Assembly (NCBI GenBank): GCA_947179155.2
Contig: OX359284.1
Location: forward strand, 6,582,932-6,646,931
Reading direction: 5' to 3'
Length of the DNA stretch: 64,000 nt
From: Hedera helix
Taxonomy: Eukaryota > Streptophyta > Magnoliopsida > Apiales > Araliaceae
Numbering within the stretch: the stretch's first letter is position 1; the number at the start of each line of letters is the position of its first letter. Below, one piece after another: positions 12,663 through 24,132 of this stretch. The notes below the pieces were generated by a model. The model ran no database searches, had not been told where the DNA came from, and saw nothing but the letters and a program-made list of their open reading frames with translations. Position numbers and translations under genes: made by a program.

Positions 12663-13366
12663 ACAGAATGTAAATGACTGAAAGTAAATAACACCAGAGA
12701 GTTTTAAGTGGTTCGGAGACTGAATAACTCCTACTCCACTCTTCTACTACAATGAGTAGGAAATCCACTAAGGATGGTTCATACGAAACCCTTCAAGCTC
12801 ATTAGCCTGGAAACTCTGGTTCACTAAGAACCCTTCAAACCCAGCAGGTTTGGTTAGTTTAGTCTCAAAGACAAGGACATTACTGTCCTCTTCAAGTCCA
12901 GCAGACTTGGCTCCTTTAGTCACTATGACTAGGACAACTGCCCTCTTCAAGTCCAACAGACTTGGCTCCCTGATCGTTTGAAAGAGGTTGGAGTTGTGCT
13001 GCTAAGTAGAACATTTACTCTTCTTCATCTTTAGGTACTTAGCAGCTGCTTGTGATCAATCTTTGAATGCTGCTGATATTTTCCGTTGATGTTCTTCTTC
13101 TTTCTGTATTCAGCAACTACTCATGATCACCCATTGTGCTGCTAGGCTTTTGCACTTTGGCTCCTTTGATACTTGATAACTTCTCGAGATGAACTCCTGA
13201 GATGACTGTGATACTTCTTCCTTTTGGTACTCAGTTGCTACAATGTATGTATCAAGTTGGCGTTTAAGCTTCTCTCTTTCATGTGCCTAGCAGCTCTTAA
13301 CACTTCTCTTGTAATAGAGTTATTTATCTCTATGTCTCTCTCAATTCTGTGTTAGTGTTCTGATGG

Positions 13367-14670
13367 ATCGTAGAGTCCTTCAGCATATTCATTTTCTGTT
13401 TTACTCTACGATCGGTTGTTGTCTATCATCATCTCTCTCATATGTTTTTCAACTCCAACAACCAACCTTTCTGTTCATCCTGTAAGCCTTTATATCTCTG
13501 AGCATATATTATCGTTGAATGAAATCCCGTTGGTTTCATTTGGCTTTGTGCAGATCCTAAATATCTTCAATGTTGACTTTCTTGCTGCTTGTGTCAGTGC
13601 TTTTCTCTTTTCTGACACGCTTTGATATATTGACCTGTAGCTCAGCTTTTTCTGAATTTATAGTCGTTGCACTCCCAGAGTTGTTCAGTCTTGGATTATT
13701 ATTTTCTTTGTTTATTAATCTTCTGATACATCAATAAATACCTTCCTTGACTTTTAGAATCAACTGTTCTGATGTATTCGGAGATGTCCCATTGGTCTGA
13801 CTTTATTCACCATCTTCCTGAGCATTGGGTCCTGACTTATAGTCGTTTAGGCACAAGGTCTTCTGTGGCTCTGACATGCATCTAATCTCTCAAGAGTACT
13901 TACTCTTCCTTGTATCTGGGTGAGGAGTATTCTCTTTTCTCTCATACTATATTGCAGTTATGATTCTTTGTTGTTTATGGTTATCGTAGAGTGACTGTCT
14001 GCTCATCTGGACTCTACGAATTCATCTCCACTTGTTATTTGAAGTATGCGGTGTAAATGGTGGAGATGGAGCGTACTTCTCTTTTACTCTGCGATCTTGC
14101 TTTTGTGAACAGATCGTAGAGTTTGTCTGCAGTGCTTTGCTTTATGATTTCGTTCTACGATCTTGTCCTTTTGTTCAAATCGTAGAGTTTGTGAACTGCC
14201 GTGCTTCTTAGTGAAATCGTTGAGTTGTAGTCTTTGTTGCTTCATCCTTTAATTCTACTCAACGATTGTTCCATGTGTAAAGCAATCTTCTGTATTGCCT
14301 TGTCATTCTGTTCCACTCTACGATCTCTTCTATCTGTGTAAATTTCAGTCCTTGTAAGCTTGCTCATCAAGTTTACTCTACGATTTTGCTAAAGAGTGTG
14401 TATCGTAGAGTACATTTCTTCTCTGGTTCAGCGTTATCTGCAGGCAAGCTTGGCTGTCTGTTCGACGGTCGTAGAGTTCAACTCTACGATTTGTACTTGA
14501 ACAGTTCTTTAATTTTACTTGTATATCCTATAGACTTCTTGCACATCTGACTCTCTTTGATGATCGTAGAGTTATCCTGGTAAGGAGTCGTAGAGTTAAC
14601 TCTACGATCTATACAGAAACGTTGAGTCTTCTTTGAAAGAAATCGTAGTGTCCGTTCTACGATCGTATAG
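13367..14670. repeat. Array of ~20 ATCGTAGAGT / ACTCTACGAT motifs in both orientations
   Basis: Forward copies (ATCGTAGAGT or one-base variants) start at 13367, 13983, 14113, 14179, 14216, 14402, 14468, 14563, 14587 and 14642. Reverse copies (ACTCTACGAT or variants) start at 13403, 14011, 14086, 14152, 14257, 14315, 14375, 14481, 14599 and 14654. Adjacent opposite copies form hairpins, the tightest around 14597 where GTCGTAGAGT and ACTCTACGAT are two bases apart. Spacing is irregular and the intervening sequence is not repeated, so this is not a CRISPR array or a simple satellite. Function unknown. Confidence 0.85.
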
Positions 14671-15213
14671 ACTGATCAACCTAACAGATTTGATCTTTTC
14701 TAACTAAGTCTTTTCTAACTAAGTCCTTTCTTACATTATTACATATTGAAAGGACTTTTACAGACTCTGACATGCACAAATTCAACATTGATTCATTCTT
14801 ATGCAACTCTACTTATATCATACAACGTTTATGCAGAGTGACTTCTATTGAAAGATCAACCTAACATTTCTAATCTTTAAAAATCTAAGTCCTTTGTACA
14901 CATGTATCTAAAAAAGGACTTTACAACATTCTAATCAGATAACTTTCATTCTCTTTAATAAGCAGCAGATAATTTATAACAAGATTATATTTGTGCTATA
15001 CAAGTGTGTGCACATCACAGTATTTAAGATAGGTAATATATATCATACACCCACAACAATGTAAGCACATAATTAGATTAACATATAATCACTTTGTCAA
15101 ATAACCTCATAAACACTTTTAGACAAGCTGTGCACATAAACAAGTAAGCACATAATTACATTTAGAACATCTACGCACTTTTTCAGATACACATTATATA
15201 TCAACCATGACAA

Positions 15214-15370
15214 TCAATCATGTAGGCACATAAACACTTTCAGAGTATCTAAGCACATAATCAATATTATACATAAGCACATTAACACATATAATCAATC
15301 ATGTAAGCACATAAACACTTTCAGAGTATCTAAGCACATAATCAATTAAGCTCATAAACACATTAACATC
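15214..15370. repeat. Two ~80-bp tandem copies containing 'aagcacataa' motifs
   Basis: 'atcaatcatgta(g/a)gcaca' followed by 'taaacactttcagagtatct' and 'aagcacataatcaat' occurs from about 15214 and again from about 15294. Shorter 'gcacataa' echoes spread from 15060 to 15420. Confidence 0.75.
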
Positions 15371-15819
15371 TATGCACTTTGTCAGATACACATTGACAAT
15401 CAACCAAGTAAGCACATTTACCATAGTCCTTTTTGCACAACAGACATCATCATCAAATCAAACAACCTTCAACAGTGCGTACCTATTACGGGCCCATGGG
15501 TGGATCAATTCTGGGTATTACATTTGTATAGATCTATAATTTTCAGTCATAACTTTTTGATTTAATCGATTTGGAAAAAAAGTTTCGGTTTTAATCTGGG
15601 ATGATTTATACATATCATACCTATACTTTAGATGATGGATGGATACTACGGATGATGATTTCAGATGATGGAGTTGGTGATTCGAGGGAAAGATGAAAGA
15701 TGTAGACCAATAGAGAAAGAAAATGTATTAAAATATAAATTTTAAAAGACAAACATTAGTTTATTTAAAATATGATCTATTTCTTGGGTTAATTTAGTAG
15801 TTAGACCTGTGGTGCTCAG

Positions 15820-16210
15820 TAAGGGTGTTCAACCGGTTCGATTTTTTTAGTTTTTTACCGAACTGATCGATATCTGTATAAGCGGTACCAATTTTTTTTG
15901 TACCAGTATAAAAAAATTCGAATTCTAGTAAATATTGAAATACTGAAAAAATCAAAATTAATAATATAATAATAATTAAATATATAAAAAATAACATTTT
16001 TATAAAAAAATCGTAAATATATAATATTTCATTTATTTAACTATTATTATTAATTATATATATTATCATTCGATACGAACCGAAAAATCGGTACCGTACC
16101 AAACCGATAATTTAGTATCAGTACCGATTCTTGATTTTTCAGTAATTTGGGATCAGTACCGGTTCGATTTTTTCAGTACCGGTTCGATTTTTTATCGATG
16201 AATACCCATA
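15820..16210. mobile_element. hAT-type MITE, 391 bp, with 8-bp TSD
   Basis: Ends TAAGGGTGTTC (left) and GAATACCCATA (right) are imperfect inverted repeats, followed inwards by 'accggttcgatttttt' on the left and 'ggttcgattttttatcgatg' on the right. Flanks are GTGCTCAG (15812-15819) and GTGCTCGG (16211-16218), an 8-bp duplication with one mismatch. It has no coding capacity. Confidence 0.8.
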
Positions 16211-16309
16211 GTGCTCGGTGGGCATAAGGATTCGATTTGCGTTGACAACAAAAATTAGTTCAATACCCAAAAATCTTATAATTCAGGGATCATATTTGCA
16301 TTTAACCCG

Positions 16310-16875
16310 TTAATTATTAATAAAAATGAAGAAAGTCCACTCGTTGACAAACCAAGCCTTTATAGAATACATTTTCATTTTTCTATTTTTCTAATTTTCT
16401 AATTAAGAATATAATTTGTTTCAAGATGAAAAAAATTAAATAGTAGAAAGAATTTAAATGATAATTATTTTAAACTAATTACATATTTTAAATCAAGAAA
16501 ATGGAAAAAAAATATTGCCAAAAGCCTGTCAACTTCAAATATATTAATATATATATATAGATTTGAGCAAATTTTCAACAACGAGTTACTAAGTCATCAT
16601 GAATACTCGACATTAAAATTTTAAATGATTTGTTATTGCCGATTAGCATGTTGGAAAAAGTTCTCATATGCGAGAAAAATAATATTACGATAAAGGATAA
16701 TATTGAAACTCTATCATAAAGATAAATTTTGATACAAATAAGAAAATAAGCTCCCACATAATGGAAAATAAAACATAAGATAATAATTTCATGAACTATT
16801 TTTTTAAACAAAAAAAAATTATGAGACATTACATAATTTTAAAGTAAATATCATCAACCACCTACATTCAGTGCT
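16310..16875. other. AT-rich spacer, nothing recognised
   Basis: Sequence between the MULE-like right terminus and the first gypsy-derived reading frame. Frames present are short and low in complexity. Confidence 0.4.
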
Positions 16876-17124
16876 TTGATTTTATTTAATACTAGATTGG
16901 TAACTGATGAGGGCATACTTAGCTTGGATGAGAATCAAGGAGTTAAAGCTTGGGGAGATCCAATTCAAGTTCTTATTGTACCGGTTACACGAGCACAAGC
17001 TAAACGATTCAAAGAAGGGATTCAAAAAGTGTGGGCCAGAGAAATTGCAAGTGATTCAAAGCATGAAGAATTTCAATATCCAGATATAGTTTATATGTCA
17101 CAAACAAGCTCATGCCAAGATTAA
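16876..17124 (+). pseudogene. C-terminal tail of a Ty3/gypsy polyprotein
   Basis: An 82-codon frame contains PVTRAQAKRFKEGIQKVW. In plant Ty3/gypsy elements a 'GP(I/M)TRARAK(K/R)(I/L/F)KEA' segment lies at the very end of the polyprotein, after integrase. Its position just upstream of an LTR-like block, a primer-binding site and a new gag indicates that the end of one element abuts the start of another, as when tandem copies share an LTR. The rest of that upstream element is absent. Confidence 0.55.
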
Positions 17125-17828
17125 GAAAGTCAAAGAAAAACATTTTCAAATTTCCAAGCATGCGCCCTAGCGCACGGATTTATGAAGGAACCATGCTCCC
17201 CACGGCAAAACAACAGAGAAGGCAGCGCCCCAGTGGAAGGAAGTTGCGCCCTGACACACGATTTGGCCTAGAAAACATGTGCCCCGGCGCATGGTCGCGA
17301 ATTCATTTTTTAATTTTTGACGCGTTTTGATTTTGGTTCCAATTTTACTTAGGATTTGTTAATTTATTTAATTAGATTTCTTATGTAATGATATTTCTTA
17401 TTGATTTAAGGAATATGAATTCATAGAATAGTAAAAAATATACATCAAAAGCTTGTAAACAATTCAATCATTATTCAATATATTTTCTTGAGAAAATTAT
17501 TCTTCATCTTTTGGTTTTTTTGAGAATTTCAAAGCGTTTTCTTAGTTTTTCTTGAGATTCAATATTAACTTATCATACAACAACTCATAGTTGTGTATGA
17601 CGTCTTCTATCACATCAGTTGTTGATATTCTTGTCTCTTTATAGACAACAGGTTGAGGTGTCGCTGGTGTTCCATTAAACGCAGATTTCTTACACAAGCA
17701 ATTGTACTAAGGTTCTTGCTTCCATATAAGCGACAGGTTGAGATGTTGTGCGTGTTCCACAAAATAACTTGGCTAGAAAATGATCTGGATATCGTTCACC
17801 TTACACAAGTGTGTCGTGGGCCTTATCA
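17125..17828 (+). mobile_element. LTR-like block of the Ty3/gypsy element
   Basis: The block ends in ...CTTATCA at 17828, two bases before a primer-binding site, which fixes its 3' edge as an LTR end. The 5' edge is not defined. It contains 'gcgccctgacacacgat'-type GC-rich repeats at 17160-17300 and an AT-rich second half. No second copy of this LTR was identified downstream. Confidence 0.5.
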
Positions 17829-17830
17829 GT

Positions 17831-17842
17831 TGGTATCAAGAG
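17831..17842 (+). other. Primer-binding site, initiator-tRNA-Met type
   Basis: TGGTATCAAGAG resembles the usual TGGTATCAGAGC complement of the plant initiator methionine tRNA 3' end, with an insertion. It lies two bases after the LTR end and about 0.5 kb before gag. Confidence 0.6.
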
Positions 17843-18334
17843 ACAGGTTCATATAGCGGGTTAGCTATCTTTATTTTTCTTATTCTAGTTTGATTATTTG
17901 TTATAAAAAAAGTATATAATTTATATATATATATATTTAGAGAAAAAATCGTATTATCAATTTCTTGTAGTTTGCGAATTTTAAGGCTTTAATCAAGTGC
18001 AATTTACGAAGATCCAGGGATTTCAAGGAATTCAAGGCAAATTTGAAGGCGAACAATCTGTGAACTCCGTTGGTAACACAATTGTCATATTTTACTATTT
18101 ATTGTTCTTGATAGTTCTTGTTGAATTGATATATACTTGGATTGTGTTTGGTAAATTCAAAAAGAACATATAAAAGAGAATATTGAGTGGTAAAAGGCAA
18201 GAGCTGTGAGACTAATACAGGGTAAAAGCCTATTAAGTGATACACGAGTGCTGTGTGATTCATTGTATCGAGCAAAACACGAAAGAGAGTGATGAGAATT
18301 TGTTTTTACTATAACCTTTGTTTTGCAGCTAATC

Positions 18335-19603
18335 ATGTCTGGTAAGAAAGATAGAGTTATTTTTGGGAAAGACTCGTCAATGGTGGAGCAAAAGATGGAC
18401 ATGTTCGAATTGAAGAAAGTGTTACCAACTATACTACGGAGAGCAGAGCAGATATAAAGCACTCAAAAGGAGCAATCACAACTTATCACAGGTTCTCAAA
18501 AGAAGGAGAAAGCTCGGCAAAAAAAATACCAAAAAGGATGATGAGGAGTCCATTGGTGGTAGCTTTAGTGAAGTGGAAGATTATGATCCAGATCTACAGA
18601 AGGTAAATGACAATAGGGATTAAATAGATAATAGGAATAAAAGAGATAGAGAAGATAGGAAGGATAGAAAAAATAGAGGGAATAGAGGAGATAGAAATCG
18701 AGAATATGACAACTTGAGTAGTATTAAGTTGAAGATTCCATCTTTTTAAGGTAAAAGTGATCCCGAAACATATCTTGAGTGAGAGAAGAAAGTAAAATGG
18801 GTGTTCAATTGTGATAACTATTCGGAGCGCAAGAAAGTTCAGTTGGTAACCGCGGAGTTCACTAATTATGCAGTCACTTGGTGGGATAAATTAAAGACTA
18901 GCATGAGGCGATGTGAAGAAAGGCCAATTGAGACTTGGGAGGAAATGAAGGCGGTGATGAAAAAGCAGTTTGTTCTAAGTCACTACCATAGATACCTTTA
19001 TAGGAGATTGCAAACACTAAAGCAAGGTAGTAAGAGTGTGGTGAACCATCACAAAGAGATAGAGGTTATGATGGCTCGAGCAAATATAGTGGAAGACCGC
19101 GAGGCGACTATGGCGAGGTTTTTGCAGGATTAAATTAAGAGATTGCTGATTTGGTGGAGCGATAATGATATGTGTTGTTAGAGGATATGGTACACATGGC
19201 CATCAAGATTGAGAAATAACACAAGAGGAGATGTGGTCATCGATCAATGTCTAATGCAGGTTCATCTTGGAAGCCCAATGTTTTGAAAAAGGATGAGAAG
19301 TCAATCATAAGCAAACCCAAAATTGAGCCTAAACAAGAATCATCCAATCTGGGAATTCAAGATAAAAATGATTCTTCTTCAAATAAAAATCATGACATTG
19401 TATGTTTTAAATGTCAAGGCAGGGGACATATTTCGAGTCAATGCCCAAATCGGAGGACTATGCGTGTACGTGATGATGGAAGGGTGGAGACCGAGGATGA
19501 AGATAGTGATGCAGATTCTATGCCACGGTTGGAGGAGGTGGATGATAAGGAGTTTGTTATTCTAGGATTTACGTTGGTTACTAGGAGAGCTCTTAGTGCA
19601 TAA
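18335..19603 (+). pseudogene. gag: Ty3/gypsy gag (degenerate)
   Basis: Gag forms the retroelement particle. The start MSGKKDRVIFGKDSSM is at 18335 and meets a stop after about 40 codons. The retrotransposon gag domain follows in pieces: LKIPSF, GKSDPETYLE (about 18730-18780), then KVQLVTAEFTNYAVTWWDKL and ETWEEMKAVMKKQF in an open stretch at 18801-19133. A zinc knuckle, CFKCQGRGHISSQC (CX2CX4HX4C), is intact at about 19402-19443 within 19247-19603. Internal stops and frame changes make it non-functional. It is followed directly by protease sequence. Confidence 0.85.
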
Positions 19604-20040
19604 ATGAAGAAAGATAGCATGGAACAACGGGAGAATGTCTTTCACACCAGATGTTTTGTCAATGGAAAGATCTATTATATGGTGATTGATGGGGGAGTTG
19701 CACCAATGTTGCGAGTACTACTATGGTGGAGAAGTTAGGGCTACCTTCAACCAAACATCCTCAACCGTACAGATTGTAATGGCTTAACGATAGTGGTGAA
19801 GTAAAGGTGATGAAACAAGTATTGGTTCCATTTAGTATTGGTAGATATGTTGAGGGGGTGAAATGCGATGTGGTTCCAATGCAAACGGGACACTTATTAC
19901 TTGGGTGGCCATAGCAGTTTGATAGGTCTGTGAAGCATGATGGCTTTATGAATCAATACTCATTTGTTCACAATAAAAGATCAGTTACTCTTTGTCCTAT
20001 GACACTGAAACAAGTTCATGAAGATCAATTGCATTTATAA
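19604..20040 (+). pseudogene. Ty3/gypsy retropepsin (degenerate)
   Basis: HTRCFVNGKIYYMVIDGG leads to the active-site strand. Allowing for one extra G at about 19691-19695 the next residues read SCTNVASTTMVEK, so the usual D-S-G is D-G-G here. Further on, LVPFSIGRYVEGVKCDVVPM and HLLLGWP, a stop, then QFDR match the conserved C-terminal part (normally LLLGRPWQFDR). The frameshift and stop disable it. Confidence 0.75.
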
Positions 20041-20196
20041 AAGGATTTATGTACAAAAAAGAGAAATTGAGGAAAAGAAAATAAATGAGAAAAAAAAAGA
20101 GAAAAAGAGAAAGTTGTGAAAAAAGAGGAGCATGAGAGAAAAATAGAGAGAAAAGCAAATTTCTTGGCAAAAGAGTGATGTGAATAGGGCTTTATT

Positions 20197-21125
20197 TTCT
20201 AAATAGTCGATGATTGTATTTTTTTATAAGGAGGCATTGAATACTAATGTAACTAAATCTTTTTTGCCTAGTATTGTTGCATCTTTTTTTCAGGATTATG
20301 GCGATGTATTTTTTGAGGATCTACCAAAAGGGTTACCACCTATTCAGGGAATAAAATATCAAATCGATTTCATACCCGGTGCTACCATTTTGAATCGACC
20401 AGCTTATAAGAGAAATCTCGAGGAGACGAAGGAGCTACAAAGTTAGGTTGGTGAACTAATGGAGAAGGGGTTCGTGAGAGAAAGTATGAGTCCATGTGCA
20501 GTTCCGATGATATTAGTATATAAGAAGAATGAGAGATGACGCATGTGCATTGATTATCGAGCGGTGAAAAATATTACAGTAACATATTATCACCATATTC
20601 TTAGATTAGATGAAATGTTAGTTGAATTATATGGATCTTGTATATTTTCTAAAATTGATTTGAAAAATGGATACCATCAAATTCGCATGAAAGAGGGTGA
20701 TGAATGAAAAACTGCTTTTAAAATGAAATATGGTTCTGTATAAGTAGGTAGTTTTACCTTTTGGATTAACCAATACATCTAGTACTTTCATGAGATTAAT
20801 TAACCATGTTTTACATTATTTCATTAGAAAATTTGTTGTTGTCTATTTTGATGATATTTTAGTTTATAGCAAAAACTTAGACGATCATGTAGTGCATTTA
20901 AAATTTGTTTTAGATGTGCTTAGAAAAGAGAAGTTATTTGCTAACATGGATAAATGCACGTTTTTCACGGATAACGTTGTTTTCCTTGGTTTTGTTGTTA
21001 GCTCGCAGGGAATTCAAGTGGACAAAGGAAAGATATGTGCAATCCAAGAATGACCGAGTCCTACGAACGTGTGTCAAGTCCAAAGTTTTCATGGAATTGC
21101 AAGTTTTTATCGGCGTTTTGTGAGA
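20197..21125 (+). pseudogene. Ty3/gypsy reverse transcriptase (degenerate)
   Basis: DLPKGLPPIQGIKYQIDFIP and the following N-R-P-A-Y open the domain (20318-20410). After a stop come MCIDYRAVKNIT, FSKIDLKNGYHQIRMKEGDE, and the catalytic YFDDILVYSKN (about 20845). NMDKCTFFTDNVVFLGFVVS ends the recognisable part near 21010. The two Asp of the F-DD box and the first catalytic Asp (K-I-D-L) are present, but several stops and frameshifts break the frame. Confidence 0.9.
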
Positions 21126-21140
21126 GATTTTAGCAGCATT

Positions 21141-21498
21141 ACTGCACCTTTAACCAAAATCATCAAGAAGAGTGTGGGGTTCAAATGGGGAGATGAGCAA
21201 GATAAGGCTTTTTAATTGATTAAATCTAAGTTAATCAATGCTCTTTTACTTACTTTACCTAACTTTACTAAAATGTTTGAACTTGAATGTGATGCTTCAG
21301 GTTTAGAGATTGGAGCGGTACTGCACCTTTAACTGAGTCAAAAATAGTGTGGGGTTCAAATGGGGAGATGAGTAAGATAAGGCTTTTTAATTGATTAAAT
21401 CTAAGTTAAGCAATGCTCTTTTACTTACTTTACCTAACTTTACTAAAATGTTTGAACTTGAATGTGATGCTTCAGGTTTAGAGATTGGAGCGGTATTG
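21141..21498 (+). repeat. 179-bp tandem duplication at RT/RNase H junction
   Basis: The segment beginning 'actgcacctttaac' and ending 'agattggagcggt' occurs from 21141 and again from 21320. The copies differ by a few bases and a short deletion in the second. It includes the RNase H start FELECDASGLEIGAVL. Confidence 0.9.
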
Positions 21499-22357
21499 AT
21501 GTAAGAAGGCAAACTAGGGGCAAGGAGTTGTACATGTTGGTTAAAGCCTTAGAGACATGGCAGAACTACCTTTGGCCTAAGGAGTTCGTGATTCATATGG
21601 ATCATGAGTCATTGAAGTACTTGAAGGGTCAACATAAATTGAACAAGAGACATGCACAGTGGATGGAGTTTATCGAGACATTCCCATATGTCATTCGATA
21701 TAAACAAGGTAAGAAAAATATTTTGGCAGATGCTCTATTGCGAATGTATGTGTTGTTAAATACTATTTATGCTAAATTACTTGGTTTTAAGGAAATTAAG
21801 GAATTATATACATTAGACCATAACTTTCATGAAGAGTATAGATCTTGTGTTAAGAATGCAATAGGTAATTATTTTAGGCATGATGGTTTTCTTTTTCGTG
21901 AAAATAAATTGTGCATACCTGTTTGTTTTTTTATGTTAATTACTTGTTAAAGAATCACATGAGGGTGATTTAATGGGTCATTTTGTTGTAGCTAAGACAT
22001 TATATATTTTGTAAAAATATTTTTATTAGCCACATATGAAACGTGATATAGAGTGAATTGTGATAGAATTACTTGTTAAAGAATCACATGGGGGTGGTTT
22101 AATATTTTGTTATATTTTTTCTAATTAGGGTTGCAAATTTTAGACTATAAATATGTTATCTTTTTTTGAATAATTTGTTTACCACTTATTATCAATATTA
22201 TTGTGCTTTTCTTTGGAGAATTCGTTATTTTTTTTGTGCAATAATTTATGTCTTTGTGTTAGTAGGTTAAGCTAATCACAGTAATACGTTGCATTAGACA
22301 AGAAGAAAACAAATAAAAATAATCAAAAAATATAGTATAAAAATGAAGAATAAGAAA
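21346..22357 (+). repeat. Tandem unit 1: RNase H / integrase-start segment (~1.01 kb)
   Basis: First of three tandem copies, starting 'agtgtggggttcaaatgggg' and ending '...atgaagaataagaaa'. It encodes RNase H (KALETWQNYLWPKEFVIHMD, HESLKYLKGQHKLNKRHAQW, KNILADALLRM; open at 21528-21950) and the start of integrase (FHEEYRSC, FRENKLCIPVC, KESHEGDLMGH). The rest is about 350 bp of AT-rich sequence with a TATA-like 'actataaatatgtta' near 22143. This copy lacks 'acgattcttaactatcctac' found in the other two. Confidence 0.85.
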
Positions 22358-22596
22358 AGTGTGGGGTTCAAATGGGGAGATGAGCAAGATAAGGCTTTTT
22401 AATTGATTAAATCTAAGTTAATCAATGCTCTTTTACTTACTTTACCTAACTTTACTAAAATGTTTGAACTTGAATGTGATGCTTCAAGTTTAGAGATTGG
22501 AGCGGTATTGATGTAAGAAGGCAAACTAGGGGAACGATTCTTAACTATCCTACTTACGACAAGGAGTTGTTCGTGTTGGTTAAAGCCTTGGAGACA
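22358..22596 (+). repeat. Tandem unit 2, part a (RNase H start)
   Basis: Second copy of the unit, beginning again with 'agtgtggggttcaaatgggg'. It is broken at 22596 by the CACTA element, whose TSD 'aca' is 22594-22596. It continues at 26293 and 41991. Confidence 0.9.
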
Positions 22597-23417
22597 CACT
22601 ACTACAAAACAGTAAAAAGATAACACCTAAAAAACGTTATAATTTTCTCCCAGAAACGTCGAGGTTAAGGGTGTCATCTATTTGACACATTTTATACAAC
22701 GTTTTTAAAACGTTGTAGTTGGCTCATAATACAACGTTTTTTACTAAAAAACGTTGTACATTATCTTTAAATAAATACTAAGATGCTTGAAAACGTTGTA
22801 GATGGTATCATTCCACAACATTTTCTGGTATAAAACGTTGTAGTTTGATACATCACACAACCTTTAGACTAATTTATACAACGTTTATAAGATGTCATCT
22901 ATTGTAGTACGTTTAGACAACGTTTTTAAAATATTGTAGTGTAACATAAAAATGTTGTAACACAGTAGTGGTGCACCTGCAATGTTGTACTTGTAAAACT
23001 GCTAATATTAATGCAATGATATATAGCTAAAAAAACTCTAAATTCTCATTTAAAGCCAAAATGTATCAACCATTTTCAGTTTCAAAATATATCCAATAAT
23101 ACCATACGTTTATAATTTCAAATTATTACATCCACGAAATATACCAATTATCCACAAAATATACCAAATTAACTATAGTGCACTACGTACTACCTAATCA
23201 TGTGCAAAAAAACATTCTTCCAAAATACATTCATCTAAACCTGTACATCCACCGTTAACTCATCACACAAAAAACCTAATAGCTTCTTCAAACAGTAAGG
23301 ACTCAAAAATTGAAAATCAACAGTTTATAAGGCACTCCACCATTTCCATTATGGAGTTTACTTGGTCTTTGTGAAGATGCATTCAGATTTCTGCAGCTCC
23401 ATCTTGAAAATTTAAAG

Positions 23418-24132
23418 TCAAGCAGCTGGAACCTTTTTACCGTCCTCAACGAAGTAGATGGCAGCCTCAGGTACCTAGTAAGAGTAAAATTTGTCTAGCT
23501 TTTGTTATTAGCAGTAATCCAACTAATCAGTTTATATAGATGATACTCTTACAAGTCCATAAGCTTAATCGGAGATCAGTACTTTCTAAACTCAGTTTAC
23601 ATTTAGTAACTGGCCTGTTTAAAAAGAAAAGGTCCAATTTCATTTCTTAATAGCTTGGAACAATAACATGATCTGATTAATCCCAATATTGCTTAGGAAA
23701 TGTCAAAGCACATAAAAGGTGGTTAAAGCAACTTACATCAGGCCAGGTTTCTGTTATATAAAGTCCACAACATCATATGCGATGTCCCCTTGAACATCAA
23801 TATGCTTTTTGTCAATTGGCCCTTGAAACCAACCATTTTCATATAATTATGCAACAATGTATTGTAGAAAAAAGTTCCCTACTAGTACATGTAAGCTATT
23901 ACCTTAACAATAGATGTTCCAGTGGAATTTTTTTTCCCAAACCGTTTTGAAGCGCTACTAAGTTTGACACCTAAAACAACATCCTCTCAAGTTAAAATAC
24001 AGTAACTTAGTGAATAGTCATATCATTCATCTCAACAGCATATGACTCACCAAAGAACTCCAGTCCTTTAACAGTGGTGATACATTTGCGCTTGATGCGC
24101 ACGACCTTTTCAATAATGACTACTTGCTTCTC
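23418..24132 (-). pseudogene. Captured DENR (density-regulated protein, SUI1 family) fragment
   Basis: DENR acts with MCT-1 in recycling and re-initiation of ribosomes. Reading the minus strand, exons are about 24132-24051 (EKQVVIIEKVVRIKRKCITT, then VKGLEFFG), about 23970-23906 (VKLSSASKRFGKKNSTGTSI, then VK), 23822-23737 (GPIDKKHIDVQGDIAYDVVD, then FI) and 23474-23418 (VPEAAIYFVEDGKKVPAA, stop). These form the SUI1 domain through the natural C-terminus. Damage: two extra bases after DFI shift the frame, and the acceptor before GPID reads AA where AG is expected. The N-terminal half of the gene is absent. It lies inside the CACTA element, in the same orientation as the WAT1 and HD-ZIP pieces. 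Confidence 0.85.

Larger units (their letters stand above)
12406..15480. mobile_element. Degenerate retroelement-like (LARD-like) non-coding block
   Basis: It begins with 'gatctagaagggggggttga', a phrase I associate with non-coding LTR-type repeats in plants. No gag or pol frame is present. It holds a (TA)n run (12631-12660), degenerate repeats containing 'cttcaagtccagcagacttg' (about 12780-12970), the 10-bp motif array (13367-14670) and an ~80-bp duplication near 15214-15370. The exact ends and any target duplication could not be found, so the classification is weak. Confidence 0.35.
9600..16309. mobile_element. Interval bracketed by MULE-like inverted termini
   Basis: The left terminus GGGTTAAATGCAAATATGAC and following 'ccttgaactata' match, inverted, the right terminus that ends ...CATATTTGCATTTAACCC at 16309 (reading GGGTTAAATGCAAATATGAT on the other strand). 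Flanks are 'gttagttgtt' on the left and 'gttaattatt' on the right, 8 of 10 identical, compatible with the 9-11 bp target duplication of Mutator-like elements. No transposase was recognised inside. The interior is filled by younger insertions (hAT 10096-12200, MITE 15820-16210) and a repeat-rich block. Chance pairing of two related MULE ends is the alternative. Confidence 0.45.

Noticed and set aside
13367..14670. CRISPR-like array
   Set aside because: Motif is only 10 bp, in both orientations, with irregular spacing, and the genome is a plant's.
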